From positions 3,117,804 through 3,181,803 of the forward strand of contig NZ_JAFIDA010000001.1 of assembly GCF_017834145.1 (NCBI RefSeq): DNA of 64,000 nucleotides, in the 5' to 3' direction. Position numbers and translations under genes: made by a program. Under the pieces are notes generated by a model. The model searched no databases. It was not told the DNA's origin and saw only the letters and a list, made by a program, of their open reading frames with translations. This stretch comes from Leucobacter exalbidus (lineage in GTDB: Bacteria; Actinomycetota; Actinomycetes; Actinomycetales; Microbacteriaceae). Of this stretch, positions 53,410-62,800 are shown in pieces (position 1 is the first letter of the stretch; each line of letters begins with the position of its first letter).

Positions 53410-53769
53410 ATGGGCCTCAACTTTGAAAAGATACTGGTGATCCTGGTGATCGCCATGTTTGTGCTGGGTCCAGAACGAATTCCGGCCTACGCCAAGAAGT
53501 TCGGTGACCTCGTGCGCAACATTAAGCACATGGCCGACGGCGCGAAAGACCGGCTGCGTGACGAGATGGGCCCCGAGTTCGACGACGTCGACTGGCGCCA
53601 GCTCGATCCCCGCCAGTACGACCCGCGACGCATCATTCGCGACGCCCTCGTCGAAGATGAGCGCGAAGCCCGCGCCGAAGCCCGCAAAGAGCGGGTCGCC
53701 GAAGCACGGCGCGAGCGCGAAGCCCTCGCGGGCGACGGCACACTCAAGTACGACGACGAAGCCACCTAA
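53410..53769 (+). CDS. tatB: Sec-independent translocase subunit TatB
   Basis: 119 residues. An N-terminal transmembrane helix (about 5-20; ILVILVIAMFVLGPERIP) with the Glu and Gly-Pro hinge of TatB, an amphipathic helix (about 25-50) and a charged C-terminal tail. Part of the twin-arginine export system that would move the DyP peroxidase in this window. It is followed by mrp in opposite orientation, as in mycobacterial genomes. Confidence 0.9.
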   Translation: MGLNFEKILVILVIAMFVLGPERIPAYAKKFGDLVRNIKHMADGAKDRLRDEMGPEFDDVDWRQLDPRQYDPRRIIRDALVEDEREARAEARKERVAEARREREALAGDGTLKYDDEAT

Positions 53770-53884
53770 GCCCGGCAGCGCCGCTGAGCGGCATTACGCC
53801 GAGCGGCATTACCGACGGCGCGCCAGAAGCTGCTCAGCTGTAAGCGCTCAGCTCCGGCTCAGCGAACGGGCCGCGTGAACGTTC

Positions 53885-55036
53885 CTAGCGCACGCTGAGG
53901 CCGAGCTTGCGCCCGGCCAGGCCACGGCCCGACACTGCCAAGGCGCCCGCCAGCTCGCGCACGGTGCGCGCTGCGGGGTCGTCAGGCAGGGTGAGTACGG
54001 CGGGGTCGCCTGCGTCACCGGCTTCGCGGAAGGCGGGGCTGAGCGGCACACTGCCCAGCAGCGGCACGTCGGGGTGCTCGGTATCTTTCAGGCGCTCGAC
54101 GACGAGCTGCCCGCCGCCCGAGCCAAAGACGTCGATGATGCTGCCATCGGGCTGCACGAGACCGGCCATGTTCTCGATGACACCGATGACGCGCTGGCCG
54201 GTTTGCCTCGCGACGAGCGCGCTGCGCACCGCAACATCTGCCGCCGCTTCCTGCGGGGTCGTAATAACGAGCACCTCGGCCTGCGGCAGCAGCTGGCCGA
54301 CGCTGATGGCGACATCTCCCGTCCCCGGCGGCAGATCGAGCAGCAGCACGTCGAGGTCACCAAACCAGACGTCGCGCAAGAACTGTTCGATGGTGCGGTG
54401 CAGCATGGGGCCGCGCCACGACACCGCGGTTTTGCGCGGGTCGGCGTCGCCCAAAAACATGCCGATCGAAATTACCTTGACGCCGTGCGCGACGGGCGGC
54501 ACGATCATGTCGTCGACGCGGCTGGGCTGGGCGACCTGGCCATCACGGCTGAGACCCATGATGCCCGGAATCGAAAACCCAAAGATATCGGCGTCAACGA
54601 GGCCGACGCTGAGGCCCTGCGCCGCGAGCGACACCGCAAGCCCCGCGGTGAGCGAGGATTTGCCCACGCCGCCCTTGCCGCTTGTCACCGCAATCACCCG
54701 GGTCAGGGAGTCGGGCCCAAACTGCTGCGGGCGGGCCTCGCGGTCGCCGCGCACGAGCTTCACAAACGCCGCGCGCTCCTCGCTCGTCATCACGCCGACG
54801 TCAATCGACGTGCCGGTGACGCCGGGGGTGCCGGCGACGGCCGCCGTGACATCGGCCTCGATCTTGCGGGCCGCGGGGCAGCCTGCGATCGTCAGGCTGA
54901 TGCCCACGCTCGCGTGACCGGCCTCATCAACGGCCACCTGGCCGACCATGCCGAGCTCAGTGATGGGGCGCAGAATTTCGGGATCCTGCACGCGCGACAG
55001 CGACTCAAGAATGGCGGTTTCAATGGGGAGAGACAT
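53885..55036 (-). CDS. mrp: Mrp/NBP35-type iron-sulfur cluster carrier ATPase
   Basis: 383 residues. An N-terminal MIP18/DUF59 domain (about 1-85) is followed by a P-loop ATPase with SGKGGVGKSSL at about 118-128. The CxxC pair of ordinary Mrp proteins is missing; the region reads ENMAGLVQPDG, as I recall from other actinobacterial homologues. The role is in Fe-S cluster delivery to proteins, by family inference. Overlaps the DUF1003 gene by 17 bp. Confidence 0.92.
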   Translation of the reverse strand: MSLPIETAILESLSRVQDPEILRPITELGMVGQVAVDEAGHASVGISLTIAGCPAARKIEADVTAAVAGTPGVTGTSIDVGVMTSEERAAFVKLVRGDREARPQQFGPDSLTRVIAVTSGKGGVGKSSLTAGLAVSLAAQGLSVGLVDADIFGFSIPGIMGLSRDGQVAQPSRVDDMIVPPVAHGVKVISIGMFLGDADPRKTAVSWRGPMLHRTIEQFLRDVWFGDLDVLLLDLPPGTGDVAISVGQLLPQAEVLVITTPQEAAADVAVRSALVARQTGQRVIGVIENMAGLVQPDGSIIDVFGSGGGQLVVERLKDTEHPDVPLLGSVPLSPAFREAGDAGDPAVLTLPDDPAARTVRELAGALAVSGRGLAGRKLGLSVR

Positions 55037-55610
55037 CGGTTCCTTCAGCGGCTGGGCGAGCCTTCGGGTGGGTGGGGGACGGCGCGGGATCCGGATCCTC
55101 GGCCAGTTCGGCGAGCAGTGAGCGCAGCTCCTGCCGCAGAAACTCGCGGTCGGGAAGATCTTTCAGCGCGAGGCGCAGCGCGACGACCTCGCGGGCGAGG
55201 AACTCGGTGTCGGCGAGGTTGCGTTCTGCGCGCTGCCGATCTTGCTCGATCTGCACGCGGTCGCGGTCGTCTTGGCGGTTCTGCGCGAGCAGAATCATGG
55301 GGGCCGCGTACGACGCCTGCAGCGACAGGATCAGGGTGAGGGCGGTGAAGCCGAGGGCGGCGGAGTCGAAGCGCCAGCCGGTGGGGCCGAGCGTGTTCCA
55401 CAGGATCCAGGCCACGCACATGAGCGTGAGCGCCAGCAAGAAGATGGGGGTGCCCATGCCGCGCGCGATGCGTTCGGTCCAGCGCCCAAACTGCTCATTG
55501 CGGGGGAGCGCTCGGGCATCAGCGCGCGATTCGCTGCGCGGTGAGGCCGCGCGTGCGCCGAGCGGGGTCGCGAGCGACTGGTTCTCGGTGCGCCTGCCAA
55601 AGAGTCTCAT
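55020..55610 (-). CDS. DUF1003 family membrane protein
   Basis: 196 residues with two transmembrane helices at about 55-75 and 85-110 (IFLLALTLMCVAWILWN and ALTLILSLQASYAAPMILLAQNRQ), then a charged coiled-coil (DRDRVQIEQDRQRAERNLADTEFLAREVVALR) and a Pro-rich tail. These features define DUF1003. Function unknown; strongly conserved next to the CBS/MgtE protein and Mrp. Confidence 0.92.
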   Translation of the reverse strand: MRLFGRRTENQSLATPLGARAASPRSESRADARALPRNEQFGRWTERIARGMGTPIFLLALTLMCVAWILWNTLGPTGWRFDSAALGFTALTLILSLQASYAAPMILLAQNRQDDRDRVQIEQDRQRAERNLADTEFLAREVVALRLALKDLPDREFLRQELRSLLAELAEDPDPAPSPTHPKARPAAEGTDVSPH

Positions 55611-56872
55611 GCCGTGGCCTCGGGTTCGTCGTCGGCGTGACGCCAGTCGTCGGGCAGCAGGTGATCAAGCACGTCATCGACTGTGACGACGCCGACGAGG
55701 CGCTGCTGCGCATCAACCACGGGCATCGCCACGAGGTCGTAGCTGGCGAGCCTGCGTGACACTTCGGCGGCGCTCGCGCTCACCGGCACCGCTTCCATTT
55801 CGGCGTCGATGAGGGAAGAGAGTCGTTCGTGGGGCGGGTACCGCAGCATGCTTTGGAAATGCGCCATGCCCAGGTACTCGCCGGTGGGTGTTTCGAAGGG
55901 GGGATGCGTGACGTACACGGCCGAGGCCATGGCCGGCGGAATTTCGGCGCGACGAATCATCGCGAGACCCTCGGCGACGCTCGATTCGCCCGAGAGCACG
56001 ATCGGTGAGGGGCTCATCAGGCCACCGGCGGTGTCGGCGTCGTACTCGAGCAGCCGGCGTACGTCTTCGGCTTCCTCAGGCTCCATCAGGTCGAGCAGTT
56101 CTTCGCCGGTGGCGGCGGGCAGAGCTGAGATCAGGTCGGCCGCGTCATCGGGTTCCATGTGGTCGAGCACATCGGCGGTGCGGGCCTGGGGGATCACGGC
56201 GAGAATGGCGAGCTGATCGGGCTCGCTCATCTCTTCGAGGGCGTCGGCGACGCGGTCATCGGGGAGCTCGCCGATGACCTCGTGCATGCGGGGCTGGGGG
56301 AGTTCGAGCAGCGCTTCGGCGAGGTCGGCCGGTTTCAGATCGACGAGCGTCTGGATGAGCAGCTCGGCTGAACGCGACCCGGGGGTCGTAGTGGGCAGCT
56401 GCACGTCAGACCACTGCACGATGCGTGACTCGGCGCGGGCGAACGGTGCGGCGGGCTTATTGAGCCGCACAAACAGTTCGGTGACGAACCACTCGCCCGA
56501 GCGGCTGCGCTCAATCGAGGCGTCCTCAATGCGCGCCTGCACGGCCACCGTGCCCGGCACGGTGGGCGTCAGATGCACCATCCGCCCGATCAGCTCGGCA
56601 ATCATGCGCGATTCACCGCCGCGCTGCTCAAACCGGCGCACATTAATGAGACCAGTCGTCAGCACCTGACCTGAGCCGATCGAGGTCACGCGGCCGATCG
56701 GCACGAACACCCGGCGTTTACCGGGAATTTCGACGATCAAACCGACGACGCGGGGTGCCCCGGTCGCTCGAAAAACCATCAGTACGTCGCGCACCTTGCC
56801 GATGCGATCGCCGACCGGATCAAAGACGCCGCGGCCAGCGAGGCGTCCCACAAACACCCTCGATGTAGTCAC
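55607..56872 (-). CDS. MgtE N-domain/CBS domain protein without transporter part
   Basis: 421 residues. A PRC-barrel-like domain (about 1-85, with RIGKVRDVLMVF), then a MgtE intracellular N domain of helix pairs (about 140-270), and a tandem CBS pair (about 275-405) ending with VDDVLDHLLP. The membrane region of MgtE channels is absent, so this is a soluble regulator of that group. Co-transcribed with DUF1003 and mrp (ATGA overlap). Binding of Mg or nucleotide is an inference from the domains. Confidence 0.9.
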   Translation of the reverse strand: MTTSRVFVGRLAGRGVFDPVGDRIGKVRDVLMVFRATGAPRVVGLIVEIPGKRRVFVPIGRVTSIGSGQVLTTGLINVRRFEQRGGESRMIAELIGRMVHLTPTVPGTVAVQARIEDASIERSRSGEWFVTELFVRLNKPAAPFARAESRIVQWSDVQLPTTTPGSRSAELLIQTLVDLKPADLAEALLELPQPRMHEVIGELPDDRVADALEEMSEPDQLAILAVIPQARTADVLDHMEPDDAADLISALPAATGEELLDLMEPEEAEDVRRLLEYDADTAGGLMSPSPIVLSGESSVAEGLAMIRRAEIPPAMASAVYVTHPPFETPTGEYLGMAHFQSMLRYPPHERLSSLIDAEMEAVPVSASAAEVSRRLASYDLVAMPVVDAQQRLVGVVTVDDVLDHLLPDDWRHADDEPEATA

Positions 56873-56918
56873 GTTCCTAAGATACCGTTTTCGGCTGTGC
56901 GTTGTGCCACGAACTGAG

Positions 56919-58328
56919 TTACAGCATCGCCTCGGCGGCCTTAAACTCCTGCGAGATTTCTTCCTGGTGGCGGTAGGTGGCCAGGCTCACGCAGATCGTC
57001 ACCACGAGCGCGACGGCGAACGCGGGGAGCAGCTCGTAGAGGCCAGTGTCAAACGCCTTCCAAATGAACACGGTTGCTGATCCGGTGAGCATACCGGCGA
57101 TCGCGCCCCAGTTGGTGAGCTTGCGCCAGTACAGGCTCAGCAGCACGATGGGGCCAAACGCCGCACCAAAGCCAGCCCAGGCGAAGGCGACGAGCGCGAG
57201 GATGCTGTCGTTGGGGGAGATCGCGAGCAATCCCGCGATGATCGCGACCACCAGCACGCCCAAGCGCCCGAGCACGACGAGGGTTTTCTCGCTGGGGGCC
57301 GGCTTCTTCACGGCGCGGTAGATGTCTTCGACGAGCGCCGACGAGCACACGATGAGCTGGCTCGACAGCGTGCTCATAATCGCGGCGAGCACCGACGCCA
57401 GCACAAGGCCCGCGACGAACGGGTGCAGCAGCACCTGCGAGATGAGCAGCACCACCGTTTCGGGGTTCTGGGTAGCACCCCCGAACTTGTCGAAGTAGGC
57501 GATGCCGATGAGCCCCGTGCTAATCGCGCCGAGGAGTGAGAGGAACTGCCAGCTGGTGCCCACGCGGCGGGCACTTGCAGCCTCTTGCGGTGAGCGCAGC
57601 GCCATGAACCGCACGATGATGTGCGGCTGGCCGAAGTACCCGAGCCCCCAGGCCAGCCCCGAGATGATGATGAGCGCGGCCGCCCCGGTGGTGAGTGCGC
57701 CGCCGCCAAAGAATGACAGGTTACCGGCGCCGACGGTTTCGACGATCGCGGCGGTTTCGCCGAAGCCGCCGATTGAAATAATCGCGATGATAGGCACGAC
57801 CACGAGCGCGGTCACCATAATCAGGCCCTGCACCACATCGGTGAGCGAGGCGCCCAGAAAGCCACCAAACAGCGTGTAACACAGGGTGACCGCCGTGACG
57901 ATGAGCATGCCCACGAGGTAGTCGCCCCCAAACGTCGTCTCGAAGAAGATGCCGCCCGCGACCATGCCCGAAGAAATGTAGAGCGTGAAAAAGACCAGAA
58001 TGATGAGGCTGGCAACGGTGCGCAGCACGCGGGTGCGATCGCGCAGCCGGTTCTCGAAGAAACTGGGAATGGTGATCGAGTTTCGAGACACCTCGCTGTA
58101 GGCGCGAAGCCTTGGGGCCACGAGCCGCCAGTTGAGATAGGAACCAATTAAGAGGCCCACCGCGATCCACGATTCGATCAACCCGGTGGCGTAGATCGCC
58201 CCGGGCAGCCCCATGATCAGCCAGCCCGACATGTCTGATGCGCCGGCGCTGAGCGCGGCCACCCACGAGGGCAGGTTGCGCCCGCCGAGCATGTAATCCT
58301 CGTGATTGCGGGTCTTGCGATACGCCAT
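56919..58328 (-). CDS. putP: Sodium/proline symporter PutP lacking its first helix
   Basis: 469 residues, SSS family. ALSAGASDMSGWLIMGLPG with the sodium-site residues, AYRKTRNHEDYMLGGRNL before it, and FFTLYISSGMVAGG all match PutP. The normal start, ATG 58397 (with GAAGGA six bases upstream), is followed by only five codons and then TAA at 58380-58382. The reading frame continues beyond with a good TM1 (LYIALGIYFALLLVIGF). The longest intact frame begins at ATG 58328, after TM1. Function is therefore doubtful unless a restart occurs. Confidence 0.85.
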   Translation of the reverse strand: MAYRKTRNHEDYMLGGRNLPSWVAALSAGASDMSGWLIMGLPGAIYATGLIESWIAVGLLIGSYLNWRLVAPRLRAYSEVSRNSITIPSFFENRLRDRTRVLRTVASLIILVFFTLYISSGMVAGGIFFETTFGGDYLVGMLIVTAVTLCYTLFGGFLGASLTDVVQGLIMVTALVVVPIIAIISIGGFGETAAIVETVGAGNLSFFGGGALTTGAAALIIISGLAWGLGYFGQPHIIVRFMALRSPQEAASARRVGTSWQFLSLLGAISTGLIGIAYFDKFGGATQNPETVVLLISQVLLHPFVAGLVLASVLAAIMSTLSSQLIVCSSALVEDIYRAVKKPAPSEKTLVVLGRLGVLVVAIIAGLLAISPNDSILALVAFAWAGFGAAFGPIVLLSLYWRKLTNWGAIAGMLTGSATVFIWKAFDTGLYELLPAFAVALVVTICVSLATYRHQEEISQEFKAAEAML

Positions 58329-58397
58329 GAAGCCGATGACGAGCAGCAGCGCAAAGTAGATCCCCAGCGCAATGTAGAGTTAGAACTGTTCGGGCAT
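58329..58397 (-). pseudogene. putP: 5' part of putP cut off by a TAA at codon 6
   Basis: The frame MPEQF-stop-LYIALGIYF runs straight into putP. The stop at 58380-58382 separates a good start and ribosome site from TM1. A sequencing error or natural nonsense mutation are both possible. Confidence 0.7.
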
Positions 58398-58608
58398 GCG
58401 AATCCTTCGAGGGTGCGATGGGTGGTGCCTGCGGTACCGAACCAGCTTGGCACAATTGCGCGCGGGCTGAAACTGGGCGGGCTGGGCGGTTAGTTCCCGT
58501 AAGCGCTGCTCCTGTGGGCATGAACGCAGGGGTGCCGTGCGGCAGGTTCGCCGAGGGCACACCGCTTCGGCGGCCCAACCCAGGCGGCACTGTGGAAGAA
58601 TCGGCTGT

Positions 58609-59109
58609 ATGAGTACACCGACGACCCCCGGATCACGCCGCCAGCAGATGACGCCCGAACTTCCTACCGGCGAGATCGTCTCAACCTATGACCGTTACGA
58701 GGACGCGAAGCACGCCGTCGATGTGCTTGCGCGATCCGGGTTTCCGGTGCGCCAGGTAAGCATCGTCGGTAACGATGTGCGCAGCGTTGAACGCGTCACC
58801 GGGCGCCTCACCTATGGGCGCGTGGCACTGATGGGTGCGCTTTCGGGGGCATACCTGGGCCTCTTCCTCGGCCTGCTGCTCTTCATCTTCCAGCCCGAGA
58901 ACACCGCCATCGTTGGCGTATTCATCGCGGCCGTGGTGATCGGCGCCGGTTTCGGCATGCTGTTCGGAGTGCTGTCGTACGCGATGAACCGCAACCGACG
59001 CGACTTCTCGTCGGTGATGCAGATGGTGGCGACCCGGTACGACCTCATCACTGATGCTGAGCAGCTGCACGAAGCGCGCCGGGTGCTCTCAGGTCATACT
59101 GGCGCGTAA
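58609..59109 (+). CDS. General stress protein (GSP17M/YflT domain)
   Basis: 166 residues from ATG 58609. The first part has the YflT-type domain (GEIVSTYDRYEDAKHAVDVLARSGFPVRQVSIVGNDVR split here as GEIVSTYDRYEDAKHAV and VRQVSIVGND), followed by two transmembrane helices forming a Gly-rich hairpin (about 85-135) and a short C-terminal piece. These actinobacterial proteins are linked to stress but have no known activity. No ribosome site precedes the ATG, so the mRNA may be leaderless. Confidence 0.82.
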   Translation: MSTPTTPGSRRQQMTPELPTGEIVSTYDRYEDAKHAVDVLARSGFPVRQVSIVGNDVRSVERVTGRLTYGRVALMGALSGAYLGLFLGLLLFIFQPENTAIVGVFIAAVVIGAGFGMLFGVLSYAMNRNRRDFSSVMQMVATRYDLITDAEQLHEARRVLSGHTGA

Positions 59110-59131
59110 CGGCCACCGAGTGCAACGAGCG

Positions 59132-59164
59132 AGGGCGGGTATCGAATCATTCGATACCTGCCCT
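59132..59164. terminator. Terminator, probably the original hrpA terminator
   Basis: 15-bp stem (59132-59146 with 59150-59164, one G-U pair) and loop TCA. It now lies between the stress protein gene and the hicAB module. Because the DNA next to it (59187-59204) encodes the last five hrpA codons and a stop, it was probably the hrpA terminator before hicAB inserted. Confidence 0.75.
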
Positions 59165-59187
59165 TGCTGTGTCACCAGAGTGCTCGT

Positions 59188-59204
59188 TAGACGTCGCGCA
59201 GCAG
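59188..59204. repeat. Left direct repeat flanking hicAB (copy of hrpA 3' end)
   Basis: TAGACGTCGCGCAGCAG, identical to 59897-59913. On the minus strand it encodes LLRDV plus a stop (TAA, using 59187). It is separated from the second copy by the whole hicAB module. Confidence 0.85.
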
Positions 59205-59244
59205 TAACTGGCGGTCTACTAACAGCCCGGTTGAATGAACGTCG

Positions 59245-59622
59245 TTAAGCAGCTTGCTTCTTCACTAACTGTGAAACGCGGCCGCGAGAAACTCCTAAAA
59301 TCGCAGCGGTGTCGGTCACGGAGACTCCAGCGGACCGTAGGCCCTGCACAACGGCGACGGTTTCCTTTGCGGCAAGCTCCTGTAGCTCCTGGGCCCGACG
59401 AGTTGCGAGCCGTGCTTCACGAACCCGGTCCCCGAGATCGCCGATCGCGGGGGAGACGGTGACTGCCCAGTCGCTGTGGTCAGTTTCGGGGTTAACGGTG
59501 TCGAGGTAATCGCGTATTTGCTGAGCAGCCTTGTCGAGCGTGCTGACCTGCGTGACTACCTCGCCGTTGAGGCGGAGTTCCCAGCCGTGCTCCCATTGCT
59601 GGGCGACGGTGGTGATATTCAT
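59245..59622 (-). CDS. hicB: HicB-type antitoxin
   Basis: 125 residues from ATG 59622; a longer frame would cover hicA and is rejected. The N-terminal HicB-like fold is WELRLNGEVVTQVSTLDKA..., and a C-terminal helix-turn-helix reads SVTDTAAILGVSRGRVSQLV, for DNA binding and autorepression. It overlaps hicA by four bases (ATGA). It neutralises HicA and likely represses the promoter at 59809-59837. Confidence 0.88.
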   Translation of the reverse strand: MNITTVAQQWEHGWELRLNGEVVTQVSTLDKAAQQIRDYLDTVNPETDHSDWAVTVSPAIGDLGDRVREARLATRRAQELQELAAKETVAVVQGLRSAGVSVTDTAAILGVSRGRVSQLVKKQAA

Positions 59623-59795
59623 GATGCCTCCTCGATGGCTTTGAGCGCCTGCCTGACTAAACCGGGGGAAATCTCGCGGGTCTGGGTAATGACTGTCTGG
59701 TGGGAGCCATTGATCCAGACTTCGTGATCTCCTTTGCCCTGGCGGGGCACGAAACCCGCTTGCCTGAGTAGCTTGGCCAGTTCGCGGTACTTCAT
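59619..59795 (-). CDS. hicA: HicA-type mRNA interferase toxin
   Basis: 58 residues from ATG 59795. The promoter -10 box ends at 59809, so the upstream GTG at 59807 would precede the transcript and is rejected. The double-stranded RNA-binding fold is short: MKYRELAKLLRQAGF, the catalytic His24 in GKGDHEVW, and PGLVRQALKAIEE. It degrades mRNA when free from HicB. Locally lower GC content than neighbours. Confidence 0.9.
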   Translation of the reverse strand: MKYRELAKLLRQAGFVPRQGKGDHEVWINGSHQTVITQTREISPGLVRQALKAIEEAS

Positions 59796-59808
59796 CGGCT
59801 TCGTCACA

Positions 59809-59844
59809 AGTATATTTTACCCCCACTAGACAGTCAATGTCTAG
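59809..59844 (-). promoter_or_regulatory. hicAB promoter and palindromic operator
   Basis: On the minus strand: TTGACT (59832-59837), a 17-bp spacer, and TATACT (59809-59814), close to the sigma-70 consensus. CTAGACA-N5-TGTCTAG (59826-59844) is a palindrome overlapping the -35, the likely HicB operator. Confidence 0.75.
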
Positions 59845-59895
59845 GGGGGCTATGCGCTCAGCTCTGATATGGAATCAGATTGACTGACCTGACTG

Positions 59896-62800
59896 CTAGA
59901 CGTCGCGCAGCAGCTTTTGGATGCGCTGCGCCGACACCGGCTCGGCCGTGCGCAACTGCTGTGCAAACAGGCTAATGCGCAGCTCTTCAATCAGCCACCG
60001 CACGTGCACGAGCACATCGGGAGTGCCATCAAGCACGGGCATGCGCCCGCCCGCATCTGAGAACAAGATCAGCATACGATCGACCTCGTTTTGCCAGGCA
60101 CGGTCGCGCCCCGGGTTCTCAGTGAGCGCCCGCATGCGCATGCACAGCGCCTCGAGGTACACCGGCACACGCGCGAGCTGCGTGAGCCCGGTGCGCGAGA
60201 CGAACCCGTCGTAGACGAGCCCGTCGACTTGGCGGGCCGCGTCGGCAACCTGGCTGAGCACCTGAATGGACTTGGCCTGATCGATGGCCTTGCGCGCGAG
60301 ACGCACGCCGTCGAGCACCTTCGCGGTGAGCGCGATCGCGCGATACACCTCGTCGATGAGCGACCGGGCGTACTCGTTGGCAATCTCCTCAAACATGCCA
60401 TGCGACCACACGAGCCCGTCGGCCGAGTGCTTCGCGATCGCGGCGTCAGCCACGGCCAGCGACACATCGGCGATGGCGGCATCGAGGCTGCGGTACGGCC
60501 CCGCGCCCAGCAACAGCTTCTCTTGGTTCGAGAGGTGCTCGCGAATGTAGCTTGACGGTGACGGCGAACTCAGCGTCAGCAGCTTACGAATGCCGCGCTT
60601 CGAGAGGCGGGCCTGCTCTCGCGGGTCGGCCACGAGCACGAGATCAACGCTCGTGCGGCGATCGACGATGGCGGGATACGCGCGCACCACGCCGGCGCCC
60701 GGGCCGCGGCCCTTCGCGTACGCCGTATCGACGTGCCGGGGCAGATCACCAAAGGTCCAGGTGGTGACGCCCTTTCGCTCGAGCTCGCTCTTGGGCAGCG
60801 CGGCCGCGGCGACCTTCGCCACGCCCTGCGTCGCCCGCTGCTTGTGCGCCGCCTTCAACTCGCCCAGATTCTTGCCGGTGCCCACGGTCTTCCCGCGGCC
60901 GTCAACGACGCGGAAGGTGGGAGTGAGGTGAGCCGGGAGGCGATCCGGATCAAAATCAGCCGCCGTCACCGGCACGCTCGTGCGCCGCTTGATCTCGGCA
61001 GCGAGCAGCGTGGTGAGTGCCTGATGCTCGGCCGCGAGCTCGGTACGCCCGGTTTTCGCCGGGGGATCGGCGGGGGCGTTCAGCTGCGGTTCGATCGCGG
61101 TGAGCAGCGTGCGCGCCCAATCAGCGGCGGGTACCACGTGCTTGCGAATCGCCTTGGGGAGCGTCTTAATGAGCGCGGTGACGAGATCCTGGCGCAGGCC
61201 CGGCACCAGCTTCTCAAAGTCAGATTCCTCGAGCCTGGGCAGCAGCGGCAGCGGCACATTGACGGTGACACCGTCGTCTTCGGCCGTCGGGTCGAAGCGG
61301 TAACGCAGCTTGAGGCGCTGGTCACCGTGCTGCCACTCGCGCGGAAATTCGCGCTCGTCAACCTGCTCGTCTTCTTCTTCGAGGAGGTCAGCGCGGCGCA
61401 GGTGCAGCAGCTGCGGGTCGGTGAGTTTCTTCTGCTTCCACCAACCCTCGAAGCTGCGCGTCGACACGACATCGGCGGGAATGCGCTTGTCGTAGAACTC
61501 GAAGATCACCTCGTCGTCGCTCACGATGTCGCGGCGGCGGGTGCGCTCCTCGAGCTGTTCGAGCTCGCGACGCAGCTGCCGGTTTGCGCGGTCAAATGCC
61601 TGCGGCGAATCCCAGTCGCCGTCGACGAGCGCGTGCCGAATGAACAGCTCGCGCGCGTGGTTTTGATCGAACCGTGCCAGCTGCACCTTGCGGCGCTCGA
61701 CGATCGCGACCCCGTAGAGGGTCACGCGCTCGTACGCGACGGCAGCGCCCTGGTTCTTCTCCCAGTGCGGCTCTGAAATCTGGCGCTTCGCGAGGGGCCC
61801 CGCGAGCTCTTCAGCCCAGGCCGGGTCGACGGCGGCGTTGCCGCGCGCGAACAGCCGAGAGGTTTCGACGAGTTCAACGCTCATCAACACCTCAGGCGGC
61901 TTCTTCGCGAGCACCGATCCGGGATAGAGCACAAAGCGGGTGCCGCGTGATCCCACGAACTCCTGCGCGGGTTTGCGCTTGGTGGCGCCGGCCACCCCGC
62001 GGCCCGCGGGGGCGTGCCGTTCTTGTTTATCGTCGCGCACGCCAATCTGCGAGAGTAAGCCCGACAGAATCGAGCGGTGAATGGCCTCGCTTGAACCGCC
62101 GGTGACCTCAGCGGCGGCCGAAGCCGAGCTCGACTTGATCTTCGCGATGCGCGCGATCTGGCGGTAAAGATCCATCCACTCGCGCACCCGCAGAAAGTTC
62201 AGGTACTCAGACTTACACATGCGGCGGAACGAGCTCGAAGAGCGCTCCTCCTGCTGCTTCTGCAGATAGTTCCACAGGTTGAGCAGCGTCGACAGATCGC
62301 CCTCAGGGTCGTTGAAACGCGCGTGCATTTCATCGGCGCGGCCGCGTTCGGCCTGGGGGCGTTCGCGCACATCTTGAATGGTGAGCCCGGCCACAATCGC
62401 CAGCACCTCGGGCACCACGTCACGCTTTTGCGCCTCGATCACCATGCGCGCGAAGCGCGGCTCGATGGGCAGGCGCGACAGTTCGCGCCCCACCGCGGTG
62501 ATGCGGTGCGTGGCACCCTTCGCTTTACCCGCGGCAGTGTTCTTGTTACCCGTGCCAGCGTTCTTGGCTGACCCGCTGCCCGCACGCGCGCCGCGCTTTG
62601 CGGGGATGGCTTCGACCGCACCGAGCTCGGCGAGCAGCCCCATACCGTCGGCGATGCCGCGCTGATCGGGCGGCGTCAGGAAGGGGAACTCGGCAACGTT
62701 ACCGAGCCCGAGCGACAGCATCTGCAAGATCACCGAGGCGAGGCCGGTGCGGCGCACCTCGGGCTCGGTGTACTCGGGCCGCGTGGTGAAGTCTTCTTCG

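Noticed and set aside
53785..53812. Two copies of GAGCGGCATTAC, 16 bp apart
   Set aside because: Only two short copies in the tatB-mrp gap, no symmetry with a promoter; not enough for a CRISPR or regulatory call.
54074..55339. 421-residue plus-strand frame across mrp and DUF1003
   Set aside because: Antisense of two real genes; composition like other shadows.
59807..59807. GTG start for hicA
   Set aside because: It is one base from the -10 box, upstream of any normal transcription start; ATG 59795 fits better.
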